DNA of 60,436 nucleotides. Origin: an uncultured Alphaproteobacteria bacterium (GTDB taxonomy: Bacteria > Pseudomonadota > Alphaproteobacteria > RF32 > CAG-239). Both the position numbers and the translations under genes were made by a program. This document shows positions 1 to 6,467 of the stretch, piece after piece. Under the pieces are notes generated by a model. The model saw only the letters and a program-made list of their open reading frames with translations, did not search any database and was not told where the DNA came from. Numbering within the stretch: position 1 is the first letter of the stretch; every line of letters starts with the position of its first letter. The stretch lies in the NCBI GenBank assembly GCA_944393175.1, contig CALXZH010000021.1:1-60436 (forward strand). Direction: 5' to 3'.

Positions 1-1
1 T

Positions 2-91
2 CGCTCACTTAAATATCTGGTTGAAAATGATATATTAGAACAAGTAGGTGCCGGTCGCTCAACGCATTATATTCTAAAATGCGGAGATTAA
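2..91 (+). CDS. 3' end of a gene cut by the window edge; winged-helix-like C-terminus
   Basis: An open frame runs in from the left edge and ends at TAA 89-91. The last 29 residues include LKYLVENDILEQVGAGRST followed by HYIL. A helix, then 'gly-x-gly-arg-ser/thr-x-tyr' and a beta hairpin, is the usual end of the winged-helix domain found in Fic-type and Schlafen/AlbA-type transcriptional regulators. Only this tail is visible, so the family is an inference and the function is unknown. Confidence 0.45.
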   Translation, partial: RSLKYLVENDILEQVGAGRSTHYILKCGD

Positions 92-119
92 GAGGTTTAT
101 TCTCCGCACATTTTGCGTA

Positions 120-314
120 GATAACAACATTGTCAAAATATCCCAAGATTTAGCTCTGGGATATGCTCAGGAATTGCAAAAAATTGATACTTTAATAAGC
201 GAAGACATAACCAAAATTGCCAATGAAAAAGGTTATGATTTGGTTATTGTAAAAGGAATGGTGATTTCCGGTGCTGACGATATAACCGAATATGTCATTG
301 AGGGGGTAAGATAA
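120..314 (+). pseudogene. truncated OmpH/Skp-like coding remnant
   Basis: This frame is open from base 78 to TAA 312-314 and has no usable start codon in its first half. From about base 129 the translation resembles the end of an OmpH/Skp chaperone: a helical stretch, then EKGYDLVIVKGMV and GADDITEYVIEGV, the usual closing strand and helix of that family. Its stop overlaps the next gene's start (TAATG), which implies that the two were once translationally coupled. The signal peptide and most of the coiled-coil are missing. The foreign gene tail at the left edge may mark the truncation point. A programmed or unusual start cannot be excluded. Confidence 0.5.
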
Positions 315-742
315 TGGACAAGAAAAATACAAAAACATCAAGCAAATTACCCAATCAAACACCTTTATTCGGAGTAGTTGATATTCAATGGCTTGTAAGT
401 CATATCAAGGAAGTTCAGATTTTAAGACAAGAACATCAGGCAAATCTTGCCGCTTTACAACAATGGGTAAAGGCCGCAAATGCAGAAATAGCCGCGCAAA
501 GTGTGTCGGAAGATAAAAATTCGTTGGCACAAAAATATCAGCAAGAATTAAGTCAGAAGCAACAAGTTATGCAACAAAACCACTTGCAGAAGGTTCAGGC
601 GGTTGATGCTAATTTAAGCAAATTGATTGCCGATGTTGCAAAACAAGAAAAACTGGATTATGTTTTTGCCAAAGGAACACTGGTATTCGGCGGACAAGAT
701 ATTACGCAAAAAGTAGCTGATGCTATGATACAGGAAAAATAA
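314..742 (+). CDS. OmpH/Skp-like coiled-coil protein without signal peptide
   Basis: The protein has 142 residues. It contains FGVVDIQWLV (about 19-28), where Skp proteins have their first strand, then a long charged and Gln-rich helical region (about 32-110). It closes with LDYVFAKGTLVFGGQDIT and a short helix, the standard OmpH/Skp ending. Skp is normally a periplasmic chaperone that carries outer-membrane proteins. Here the N-terminus is polar with no signal peptide, so periplasmic location is doubtful. The start overlaps the stop of the truncated homologue upstream (TAATG). Fold assignment is fairly safe; function is inferred. Confidence 0.7.
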   Translation: MDKKNTKTSSKLPNQTPLFGVVDIQWLVSHIKEVQILRQEHQANLAALQQWVKAANAEIAAQSVSEDKNSLAQKYQQELSQKQQVMQQNHLQKVQAVDANLSKLIADVAKQEKLDYVFAKGTLVFGGQDITQKVADAMIQEK

Positions 743-795
743 ATGGTAGTTGTCTATTGCTGGAGGAGGGAGTTTTCCGCAACTTTAGGCTAACA

Positions 796-846
796 GCATC
801 ACCATTAAAAAAAGCGCCATTATGGCGCTTTTTTTAATGGTGATGC
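796..846. terminator. perfect 25-bp inverted repeat, bidirectional terminator
   Basis: Two perfect 25-base arms (796-820 and 822-846) are separated by one base. The core is AAAAAAAGCGCCAT / ATGGCGCTTTTTTT, giving a GC-rich stem with T-runs in both directions. It follows the OmpH-like gene at 742 and would stop transcription from either side. The arms are longer than a terminator needs. Confidence 0.8.
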
Positions 847-1076
847 GCCGACTTGTTAAGCGCCAAGGATTGCGACAGCAAGCTGAGAGCGGTGTTACAA
901 GTAAAGTGCCCGAAGCGTAGTTGGCGCGCCTTTTAGAAAGGCAAGCCTTACGGAGCAAGACACCAATTCGAATGTTTCATTTTCTTTAATAGTCATTTTT
1001 TTAGGTTTGTCCGAACTTGGAGGTTGCTTTTCTATAGTTCGTAATGTAAAATTGTTGCCATGGAGGTACCTAAAGA
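847..1076. other. gene-free spacer with unexplained GC-rich segment
   Basis: No gene is seen here. Bases 847-985 are more GC-rich than the flanks and contain short repeats of GGCGC/GCGCC and GGCAAGCCTTACGGAGCAAG, followed by AATTCGAATGTTT. A related TTCGAATGTTT occurs near 3590, in the spacer after another accessory gene. No tRNA or known RNA fold could be drawn. GGAGGT at about 1062 is the ribosome-binding site of the next gene. Confidence 0.4.
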
Positions 1077-1511
1077 ATGAATGAACGTTTTAAACTTTGG
1101 GGCTGTGTATTGGCTCTTATTATTAGAGAGAACAAGATACTTATGATTTTAAGAAAAAATAAGCCTGATGCTGGCAATTTTAATTTAGTCGGAGGAAGAA
1201 TGGAAGAAAATGAAACAGTATCTATGGCAATTATACGAGAAATAAAGGAAGAAATAGGTCTTGATGCAACAAAAGCAGAAATTGACGTGGTGGGTTCCGT
1301 GCATCGTGTTTGTCCTGATGGATGGAATTCTATTGAATATGTTGTTACGGTTAAAAATCTTCAAGGAGAACCTGTTAATAATGAGCCTTATGTTTGTGAA
1401 AGATTGGAATGGTTGCCTTTAGATAATTTACCTGAAAATATAACTCCATATGCTCGCTGTGCTATTGAAAATTTTATAAATGGTATAGCTTTTTTTTTTT
1501 TTTTTTCATAA
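1077..1511 (+). CDS. NUDIX hydrolase
   Basis: The protein has 144 residues and a complete Nudix box at residues 40-62 (G-x5-E-x7-REIKEEIGL), which binds the metal and hydrolyses a nucleoside diphosphate linked to another group. The substrate cannot be read from sequence; the context suggests clean-up or modification of a nucleotide. ATG 1077 follows GGAGGT. The last residues (FFFFFS) come from a 17-T run, so the C-terminus is unreliable and the true protein may end slightly earlier or later in related strains. The gene stands alone, with repeats on both sides. Confidence 0.85.
   Translation: MNERFKLWGCVLALIIRENKILMILRKNKPDAGNFNLVGGRMEENETVSMAIIREIKEEIGLDATKAEIDVVGSVHRVCPDGWNSIEYVVTVKNLQGEPVNNEPYVCERLEWLPLDNLPENITPYARCAIENFINGIAFFFFFS
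1490..1506 (+). repeat. 17-T homopolymer at the 3' end of the NUDIX gene
   Basis: Seventeen consecutive T residues lie inside the last codons. Such a tract is prone to slippage in replication, transcription and sequencing, so the reading frame of the final residues is uncertain. Confidence 0.9.
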
Positions 1512-1538
1512 ATTTTATTCGTAAACCATGATTTAAGC

Positions 1539-1558
1539 ATCACCAATTCAAACGGCAG
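1539..1558. repeat. 20-bp intergenic repeat, copy 1
   Basis: ATCACCAATTCAAACGGCAG is identical to bases 3437-3456. Here only the left arm of the hairpin seen in copy 2 is present. It sits downstream of the NUDIX gene. Confidence 0.8.
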
Positions 1559-1613
1559 TCGGTAAATTTGCTTTTCAATGTGAGGTTTGGAATTGTCTTT
1601 TAGTATATAATAT

Positions 1614-1650
1614 AAAAAGCCTTACCGCAAAAATGCAGTGAGGCTTTTTT
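1614..1650. terminator. bidirectional intrinsic terminator
   Basis: AAAAAGCCTTACCGC pairs imperfectly with GCAGTGAGGCTTTTTT around an AAAAAT loop. It lies between the convergent NUDIX gene and the small minus-strand gene. Confidence 0.75.
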
Positions 1651-1672
1651 CATATAGCTTACTCTGGGCGGA

Positions 1673-1921
1673 TTAATCATCACCATGAAAATGTTTTCTG
1701 ACTACATCCGAGAGCGAAATCGACAGATTCTCCCGTCTTTGCTGATCTCTTTTGGCTTTTGCCTTAGCAAATTCTCTGGCATAATCTTCTGTTCTTATTC
1801 CAGAGCGAGATCTTTGGGAGCGTTGCTGTTCTACCTGTTCAGTAAAGTATCCATGTTCTTCGGCCTCAAGTAAGGCGAAGACATTTAAATAATTTGTTTT
1901 TTTGGGCTTCATAATAATCAT
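1673..1921 (-). CDS. small basic protein of unknown function
   Basis: The 82-residue product is not recognised. It has no signal peptide or membrane segment. The middle is very rich in Arg, Gln, Ser and Lys (residues about 30-65), and the end has SLSDVVRKHF, a possible amphipathic helix. The start could be Met1 or Met4 (1912); neither has a clear Shine-Dalgarno sequence. The gene is preceded by a promoter-bearing 50-bp repeat shared with the gene at 2993-3346. The composition suggests a nucleic-acid contact, but that is only a guess. Confidence 0.55.
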   Translation of the reverse strand: MIIMKPKKTNYLNVFALLEAEEHGYFTEQVEQQRSQRSRSGIRTEDYAREFAKAKAKRDQQRRENLSISLSDVVRKHFHGDD

Positions 1922-1928
1922 ATTTTAG

Positions 1929-1978
1929 AATTATATTTATTTGGCTCGTATTATAAGTCTTCATTTTCAAAAGTAAAT
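1929..1978 (-). promoter_or_regulatory. repeated promoter element, copy 1
   Basis: On the minus strand TTTACT (1977-1972) and TATAAT (1955-1950) are 16 bp apart, about 30 bp before the small gene. The whole 50-bp block matches 3368-3417 at about 43 of 50 positions, with both boxes and flanks conserved. Confidence 0.65.
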
Positions 1979-2001
1979 AAAAAAAGATTCATTTCTTTTT
2001 C

Positions 2002-2029
2002 TTTACTTTTGCAATTATTTCCTTATGAT
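2002..2029 (+). promoter_or_regulatory. putative promoter of the methyltransferase
   Basis: TTTACT (2002-2007) and TATGAT (2024-2029) are separated by 16 bp. The -35 box and the following TTTTG match the nearby minus-strand repeated promoter. Confidence 0.45.
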
Positions 2030-2131
2030 AATGAGGAAATTTAATTATTATTGTCTAACCTTTTAAATTATTATTTTATGAAGCAAAACAATTTAATTAT
2101 TCAAAAAGAAGTTTTGAAAGGGACACAAAAC

Positions 2132-2923
2132 ATGGGTGTAAATAAGCATAAAGACATCATCATAAATAAATATACAGAATATGATGAGGATGCTCGCTTG
2201 GTAAGTGATAGAGGGCACAATGTCGAATATTTAACCACCATGCGGTATATTCAAAAATTCTTAAAACCAGGAGCTAAAATTTTGGAAATTGGAGCTGCAA
2301 CTGGTCGCTATTCTATTGCTTTAGCAAAAATGGGATATGACGTTACGGCTGTTGATTTAACTCCTAAGCATGTTGAAATTATGAAATCTAAATCTCAGGG
2401 AATGAGTAACTTTAGATGTATGGTTGCCGATGCTCTGGATTTAAGTATGTTTGAAGATGAATCTTTTGATTTGGTTCTCAATTTGGGACCAATGTATCAT
2501 CTTTTTCATCCAGGAGATAAGGAAAAAGCTGTTAAAGAAACAATTCGTGTTGCAAAAAATGGAGGAATATGTATGTTTGCATATATTCCTTGTGCGGCAA
2601 TTATGTTAGGTTACGGGTTGTGCCACCTGATGGCTGAAAACTTAAAAGAACTAATGGATGATGCTGGTCGATTTAAGGATGTTCCCGAAGAGATATTTAA
2701 TTGTTTTAATATCGAAGATTTCAAAAAATTATTTAACAATTTAAATACGGAGTATATTACCAATGTTGCAACGGATGGAATAGCTTATGCTATGAAAGCG
2801 CAACTTGAGCAATTATCCGAAGAAGGGTATCAAACGTTCTTAAAATGGCATTTTTTGACTTGCGAAAGAGCAGACCAACAGGGATATAGTGCTCACCTAC
2901 TCTATATTTGTAAGAAAAAGTAA
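2132..2923 (+). CDS. class I SAM-dependent methyltransferase
   Basis: The 263-residue product has the Rossmann motif I ILEIGAATGRY (50-60), the acidic residue after strand 2 in VTAVDL (71-76), and FDLVLNLGPMYHL as motif IV. These features place it among the small-molecule methyltransferases of the ubiE/Methyltransf_11 type; the substrate is unknown. The frame is open further upstream (TTG 2051, ATG 2078), but ATG 2132 has AAAGGGA seven bases before it, and family members usually begin here with a Lys-rich helix and KYTEYDEDARL. It is a stand-alone gene in the accessory stretch with its own promoter and terminator. Confidence 0.8.
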   Translation: MGVNKHKDIIINKYTEYDEDARLVSDRGHNVEYLTTMRYIQKFLKPGAKILEIGAATGRYSIALAKMGYDVTAVDLTPKHVEIMKSKSQGMSNFRCMVADALDLSMFEDESFDLVLNLGPMYHLFHPGDKEKAVKETIRVAKNGGICMFAYIPCAAIMLGYGLCHLMAENLKELMDDAGRFKDVPEEIFNCFNIEDFKKLFNNLNTEYITNVATDGIAYAMKAQLEQLSEEGYQTFLKWHFLTCERADQQGYSAHLLYICKKK

Positions 2924-2977
2924 ATAGCCCTGGTTTACCCCAAAACATCTATTTCCATTAGTCTTTATATAATATAA

Positions 2978-3009
2978 AAAAACAGAAGCTGTTTAAGGCT
3001 TCTGTTTTT
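2978..3009. terminator. bidirectional intrinsic terminator
   Basis: AAAAACAGAAGC and GCTTCTGTTTTT pair around an 8-base loop between two convergent genes, overlapping the end of the minus-strand gene. Confidence 0.85.
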
Positions 3010-3346
3010 GTGCTCTGATCATAGTTGGGATACAAATAAAAAATACGGTAAAGGCAAATATTGCCAATGCTACGGTTTCAAACAAGTTAGTATAAACTGC
3101 CAGTAACCCTTTTGTTGCTATAAAAGCAAAAAGTACTCCCGAAAGAATCCATCCCAGGCCTGCTGCAATTAGTTTCTCCGGCTTTCTAAAAGCTAACACT
3201 ATTCCCAGAACAATAATGACACCTACAAAGAAGAGAACTCCTTGCCAATTAACATCTTGTGTTATTGACAATGCTCCTGATACCAAAAGTGTGAAAAGAG
3301 GCGCCATCAAAATTAACAATAATTTTTTTACTGTTTTCATACGCAT
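2993..3346 (-). CDS. four-helix integral membrane protein, unknown
   Basis: The 117-residue product has four hydrophobic segments (about 8-25, 35-53, 62-80 and 88-108) joined by short loops, and a short basic C-terminus (IRAQKQKP). No family motif is recognised. Met3 (3340) is an alternative start. It is transcribed from a promoter repeat almost identical to that of the small basic gene at 1673-1921, so the two may be co-regulated. Confidence 0.65.
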   Translation of the reverse strand: MRMKTVKKLLLILMAPLFTLLVSGALSITQDVNWQGVLFFVGVIIVLGIVLAFRKPEKLIAAGLGWILSGVLFAFIATKGLLAVYTNLFETVALAIFAFTVFFICIPTMIRAQKQKP

Positions 3347-3367
3347 AAAAATTTATTTAGATGATAT

Positions 3368-3417
3368 AATTATATTTATTTGGTTCGCATTATAATTGCT
3401 AATTTTCAAAAGTAAAT
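3368..3417 (-). promoter_or_regulatory. repeated promoter element, copy 2
   Basis: On the minus strand TTTACT (3416-3411) and TATAAT (3394-3389) are 16 bp apart, upstream of the membrane-protein gene. The 50-bp block is the partner of 1929-1978. Confidence 0.65.
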
Positions 3418-3436
3418 GAAATTTATTTTCGTTGCA

Positions 3437-3477
3437 ATCACCAATTCAAACGGCAGCCATTTTCTGACTGCCGTTTG
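3437..3477. repeat. 20-bp intergenic repeat, copy 2, with hairpin
   Basis: The 20 bases 3437-3456 match copy 1. CAAACGGCAG (3447-3456) pairs perfectly with CTGCCGTTTG (3468-3477) around an 11-base loop. No T-run follows, so it is not a typical terminator. The rest of the spacer to 3619 holds no gene; TTCGAATGTTTT near 3590 echoes the spacer at 979. Confidence 0.7.
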
Positions 3478-3619
3478 CGGCGCTACGGAAACTTGTTTCC
3501 TACTTGTGTGACCCACTAACCTTTGCTGAGGCAAAAGACTAGTATAGCTAATAGAAGCTTATTTTATCTCCAAGGCTTATCTTGAGTTCGAATGTTTTGT
3601 TTTCATAAAAAGTTATTTT

Positions 3620-4393
3620 TCATTTTGTTTGAATGTTTCGTTTATTATTAAAATAGATTGAGGTTAAAGATAATAGGGAGGAACATAGTTCTGCTATATC
3701 ATTTTCTCTATCTAGGCTGTGAGTAGCGCCTTTGATTAGTTTGACAATGACATTATCGCTTTCCAGAACCGCCTGTAGCTTAAATGGTTTTTGAGAATTA
3801 AGATTTTTATCTTCAGTTCCATGAAGTATATGTATAGGGCATTTGATTGCTAGTGGGGTTAGTAGCAATAAATTCTCTCTAGCTGTATCAAACATCTTCT
3901 GGGTAACAACATATGTAAAATTTTTTACAGGATAATATAATACTCCTTTAGATAACTCAGCCTTCTGTGCAGCTGTAAGCACAAAATTTTCCATATCATA
4001 AGTAAAATCGGGTGCTGGAGCTAAACCCACAACTCCAACTATCCTTTCAGCTCTATCTCTTGCTGCAATCAAACTCAACCATCCACCGAGAGAAGAACCT
4101 ACCAATAAAATTGCACCTGAAATTTTAGTATCAATAATTTTAAGCAATTGTTTTTTCCAATCGTTAAAATCTGCATTCAAATAATTTGCTTTATCCGAAC
4201 CATGCCCAGCTAGTTCAAATCTAAAAAAAGCTAAATTATTTTGTTTACAAAAATTTTTTACAGCCTCTGGTTTGGGGCCCCAAGGATCAGAACAAAGACC
4301 ATGAACATATATTACCGTAAGTTTATTTGAAAACCGTTGATTAAAATATTCAAATTTACAATAAAATTTGTTATCGTATAGATAATTTTTCAT
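3620..4393 (-). CDS. alpha/beta-hydrolase family protein
   Basis: The protein has 257 residues and an alpha/beta-hydrolase fold. The oxyanion region is YVHGLCSDPWG (29-39), the nucleophile elbow GSSLGG carries Ser101, the acid is Asp195 in HGTEDKN, and the base is His225 in GATHSLD. The catalytic triad is therefore intact. The pattern is closest to small serine esterases or thioesterases of the ABHD10 sort; the substrate is unknown. No signal peptide is present, so it is probably cytoplasmic. AAAGG precedes the ATG, and a minus-strand promoter lies at 4418-4445. Confidence 0.8.
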   Translation of the reverse strand: MKNYLYDNKFYCKFEYFNQRFSNKLTVIYVHGLCSDPWGPKPEAVKNFCKQNNLAFFRFELAGHGSDKANYLNADFNDWKKQLLKIIDTKISGAILLVGSSLGGWLSLIAARDRAERIVGVVGLAPAPDFTYDMENFVLTAAQKAELSKGVLYYPVKNFTYVVTQKMFDTARENLLLLTPLAIKCPIHILHGTEDKNLNSQKPFKLQAVLESDNVIVKLIKGATHSLDRENDIAELCSSLLSLTSIYFNNKRNIQTK

Positions 4394-4417
4394 AGTATAG
4401 CCTTTAATAGTATTATT

Positions 4418-4445
4418 ATTTTAGTTTTACGGTTTAAAAAGTCAA
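4418..4445 (-). promoter_or_regulatory. putative promoter of the alpha/beta hydrolase
   Basis: On the minus strand TTGACT (4445-4440) and TAAAAT (4423-4418) are 16 bp apart, about 25 bp upstream of the start codon. Confidence 0.55.
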
Positions 4446-4548
4446 GCATAACCAGATATTTTTGTAAACTGCGAGTTAAACATCCCCCTCTCAAAAGATA
4501 GCCATAAATATGGTTGCCGATTTACACTACAGGCTTCGGACTGTTTTG

Positions 4549-5367
4549 TTAAAAAAGATTTGCGTTTTGAATGATGTCTATGGCAATTTGTTTTGCGTAA
4601 AAACTGGCCAAATGACGATAATCCTTTATACTATTTTCTTTATCGTGTAATCTGACCGCAAAGAAAATTTTATGTTCTTCTTGCTCATAAAAGCCGACAA
4701 ACCACGCGGTATCAACTTTATCATCTTTTATTCCTAATCCTGTTTTCCCATAAATTTTTATCGGATTATTCATAACCTGCATTATTTCTTTTAGGGATTG
4801 TGTTGTTTGATTTTCCTTTGAAAAAATGTGCGCCAAAAATCTTACTTGTTCTAATGGTGAGATTTGTAATGATGATTCTATCCAAAATCCTTTTAATTCT
4901 GAAATATCTGTATTGCCATTGCGTAGCCCTTGCCAATCTGAGATATCTTGGTTGCCATAATTATTGCTATGCAGATAGGATTTTATTGTCTCTTGCGGTA
5001 TTCTATCAATAAGTTTTCGAAAATACCATACACAGGATGTACGAAAGGCTTCTGTTATATTCATTGTTTTGTTCCAGCTAGGATTTTCGTAAGCCTTTCT
5101 ATTCCATTCAATATTGGAATTTTCTTTTGAAACTACATTTTCTGATAAAGCTACATATGCTGACATAATTTTAAATGTGGAACAAGGTGAAGATTGTATG
5201 GTGCTTAATGGGAGATTATAAATTTTATATTGTGCCGCATCCGGATTATAAAAAACTGCCGTTCCTGAGATGCCCTTAAAATATTGAGAAAGATTGATTT
5301 CTGTGACATTATTTTCTTTACAAGACAGCAACAAAAACATTGCTATTACACACCAGATATGTTTCAT
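4549..5367 (-). CDS. class D (OXA-type) beta-lactamase, lipoprotein
   Basis: The 272-residue product has all class D serine beta-lactamase motifs: active-site S63-T-F-K66 in PCSTFKI, the S-x-V motif S111-C-V, YGN at 137-139, Trp145, and K208-T-G with WFVGFYE downstream. FWIESSLQISPLEQ is typical of OXA enzymes. The N-terminus MKHIWCVIAMFLLLSC is a lipoprotein signal (lipobox Cys16), so the enzyme should be membrane-anchored in the periplasm. The frame extends upstream to ATG 5394, but the predicted transcription start falls at about 5396 and GGGA precedes ATG 5367, favouring the shorter form. Hydrolysis of penicillins is expected; the spectrum cannot be predicted. Confidence 0.9.
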   Translation of the reverse strand: MKHIWCVIAMFLLLSCKENNVTEINLSQYFKGISGTAVFYNPDAAQYKIYNLPLSTIQSSPCSTFKIMSAYVALSENVVSKENSNIEWNRKAYENPSWNKTMNITEAFRTSCVWYFRKLIDRIPQETIKSYLHSNNYGNQDISDWQGLRNGNTDISELKGFWIESSLQISPLEQVRFLAHIFSKENQTTQSLKEIMQVMNNPIKIYGKTGLGIKDDKVDTAWFVGFYEQEEHKIFFAVRLHDKENSIKDYRHLASFYAKQIAIDIIQNANLF

Positions 5368-5402
5368 GTTCATCCCATTATATTCATCATTCATCTACCT
5401 TA

Positions 5403-5431
5403 TTTATACGGATGAAATTAGTTAAAGTAAA
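5403..5431 (-). promoter_or_regulatory. putative beta-lactamase promoter
   Basis: On the minus strand TTTACT (5431-5426) and TATAAA (5408-5403) are 17 bp apart. The -35 box is the same TTTACT used by other genes of this stretch. Confidence 0.6.
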
Positions 5432-5502
5432 TACCCTTTGACCTCTTTGCTTTTATGTTTTGCTCTTCTGAATTTCATCCATTTTGTGTGCAAAAAATTT
5501 TC

Positions 5503-5533
5503 TTGACTTAGAGTATGCTCTAAAAATTATACT
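5503..5533 (+). promoter_or_regulatory. promoter with palindromic operator-like site
   Basis: TTGACT (5503-5508) and TATACT (5528-5533) are 19 bp apart. The spacer contains TTAGAG-TATG-CTCTAA (5508-5523), a perfect 6-bp inverted repeat. A dimeric regulator bound here would cover both boxes. It would control the two-gene unit 5566-6418. Confidence 0.55.
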
Positions 5534-5565
5534 TAATTTCTCTTCAATAATTGTGTGAGGGAAAT

Positions 5566-6000
5566 ATGAAATATTGGAGTTTATTGTTGGGAATTTGCTT
5601 TTCTTTTATTGGCTTTAATTCTATGGCACAGGAGGAAGTTATGAAACTTAAATTATCGATTGAAAATAAAGACGTGATTATTCGTTTACAACAAAATTCT
5701 GCTACTGCGCAATTTGTCAAAATGCTGCCGGCGCAATTCGAATTTAGAGATTTTGCCGGTGAAGAAAAAATCAGCAATTTTCCGCAACCTATTTCTTTAG
5801 AGGGCGCTCCCAGAGGGATGATTGCCACCGCCGGAAAGCTGTTTATTTATGCCCCTTGGAAAAATTTTGGTATTTTTTATAAAACGCACGGCACCAGACC
5901 TGATAATAATTTGATTGAACTTGGTGAAGTGGAAAGCGGCTTAAATTACCTCGCTCAACAAGAAGGTGATTTTAGGGCTCAAATTGAAGTGATAAAATAG
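5566..6000 (+). CDS. exported cyclophilin-like fold protein
   Basis: The 144-residue product begins with a signal peptide ending near NSMA|QEE. The mature part has MKLKLSIENKDVIIRLQQNS, a run of short strands, RGMIATAGKLFIYAPWKNFGIFYK and a closing LGEVESGL. This matches the cyclophilin-like family (COG2164/PF18050 type), small beta-barrels without proven isomerase activity. The frame opens earlier, but GAGGGAA precedes ATG 5566. It is followed after 10 bases by a second exported protein, so the two form an operon downstream of a palindromic promoter. Confidence 0.7.
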   Translation: MKYWSLLLGICFSFIGFNSMAQEEVMKLKLSIENKDVIIRLQQNSATAQFVKMLPAQFEFRDFAGEEKISNFPQPISLEGAPRGMIATAGKLFIYAPWKNFGIFYKTHGTRPDNNLIELGEVESGLNYLAQQEGDFRAQIEVIK

Positions 6001-6010
6001 GACATTGTCA

Positions 6011-6418
6011 ATGAAGTTTTGGATTATTTTACTTTCACTTGTTTGCGGGGTGATAAATATGTCGATTGCGGCTGAAAAATATAATCAAAACGGTGAGATG
6101 TTGGTGCGAATCTCCGAAATTGAAATTTATCCTCAATATTTGGATGAATATTTACAATTTGCTCAAAATGTTGCCGAACAATCCGTTGCGCTTGAAAAAG
6201 GCGTGATTGCCATTTATCCGATGATGCAAATCAAAAATCCGGTTGCTATCAGAATTTTGGAGATTTATCAAAACCAAGAGGCTTATCAAAAACATATTGC
6301 ATCACAACATTTTCAAACTTATAAAAAAGGGACTTTACATATGGTAAAATCTCTTGATTTGGTGGACATGTATCAGCTGTCACCACAAAATTTTACCAGA
6401 ATTTTTAAGAAGCCTTAG
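6011..6418 (+). CDS. exported antibiotic-biosynthesis-monooxygenase (ABM) domain protein
   Basis: The 135-residue product has a signal peptide (hydrophobic residues about 5-19, cleavage near SIA|AEK) and one ABM-type ferredoxin-like domain: VRISEIEIYPQYLDEYLQ, a central helix, and LEIYQNQEAYQKHIASQHF, the conserved 'Y...AY..H..S.HF' signature. ABM proteins such as YgiN act on quinols or other small aromatics, and some only bind them. ATG 6011 has TAGGA eight bases upstream. It is the second gene of the operon starting at 5566. Export to the periplasm is unusual for cytosolic YgiN but known in other ABM proteins. Confidence 0.75.
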   Translation: MKFWIILLSLVCGVINMSIAAEKYNQNGEMLVRISEIEIYPQYLDEYLQFAQNVAEQSVALEKGVIAIYPMMQIKNPVAIRILEIYQNQEAYQKHIASQHFQTYKKGTLHMVKSLDLVDMYQLSPQNFTRIFKKP

Positions 6419-6421
6419 TAT

Positions 6422-6454
6422 AAAACCCCAAATCCATAAAAGATTTGGGGTTTT
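6422..6454. terminator. bidirectional intrinsic terminator
   Basis: AAAACCCCAAATC (6422-6434) pairs with GATTTGGGGTTTT (6442-6454) between convergent genes. Confidence 0.85.
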
Positions 6455-6467
6455 TACAAAAAAGAAA

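Noticed and set aside
847..1000. Possible tRNA or integron attC site in the GC-rich spacer
   Set aside because: No cloverleaf could be drawn, and no GTTRRRY/RYYYAAC pair with the proper spacing was found; only short repeats are visible.
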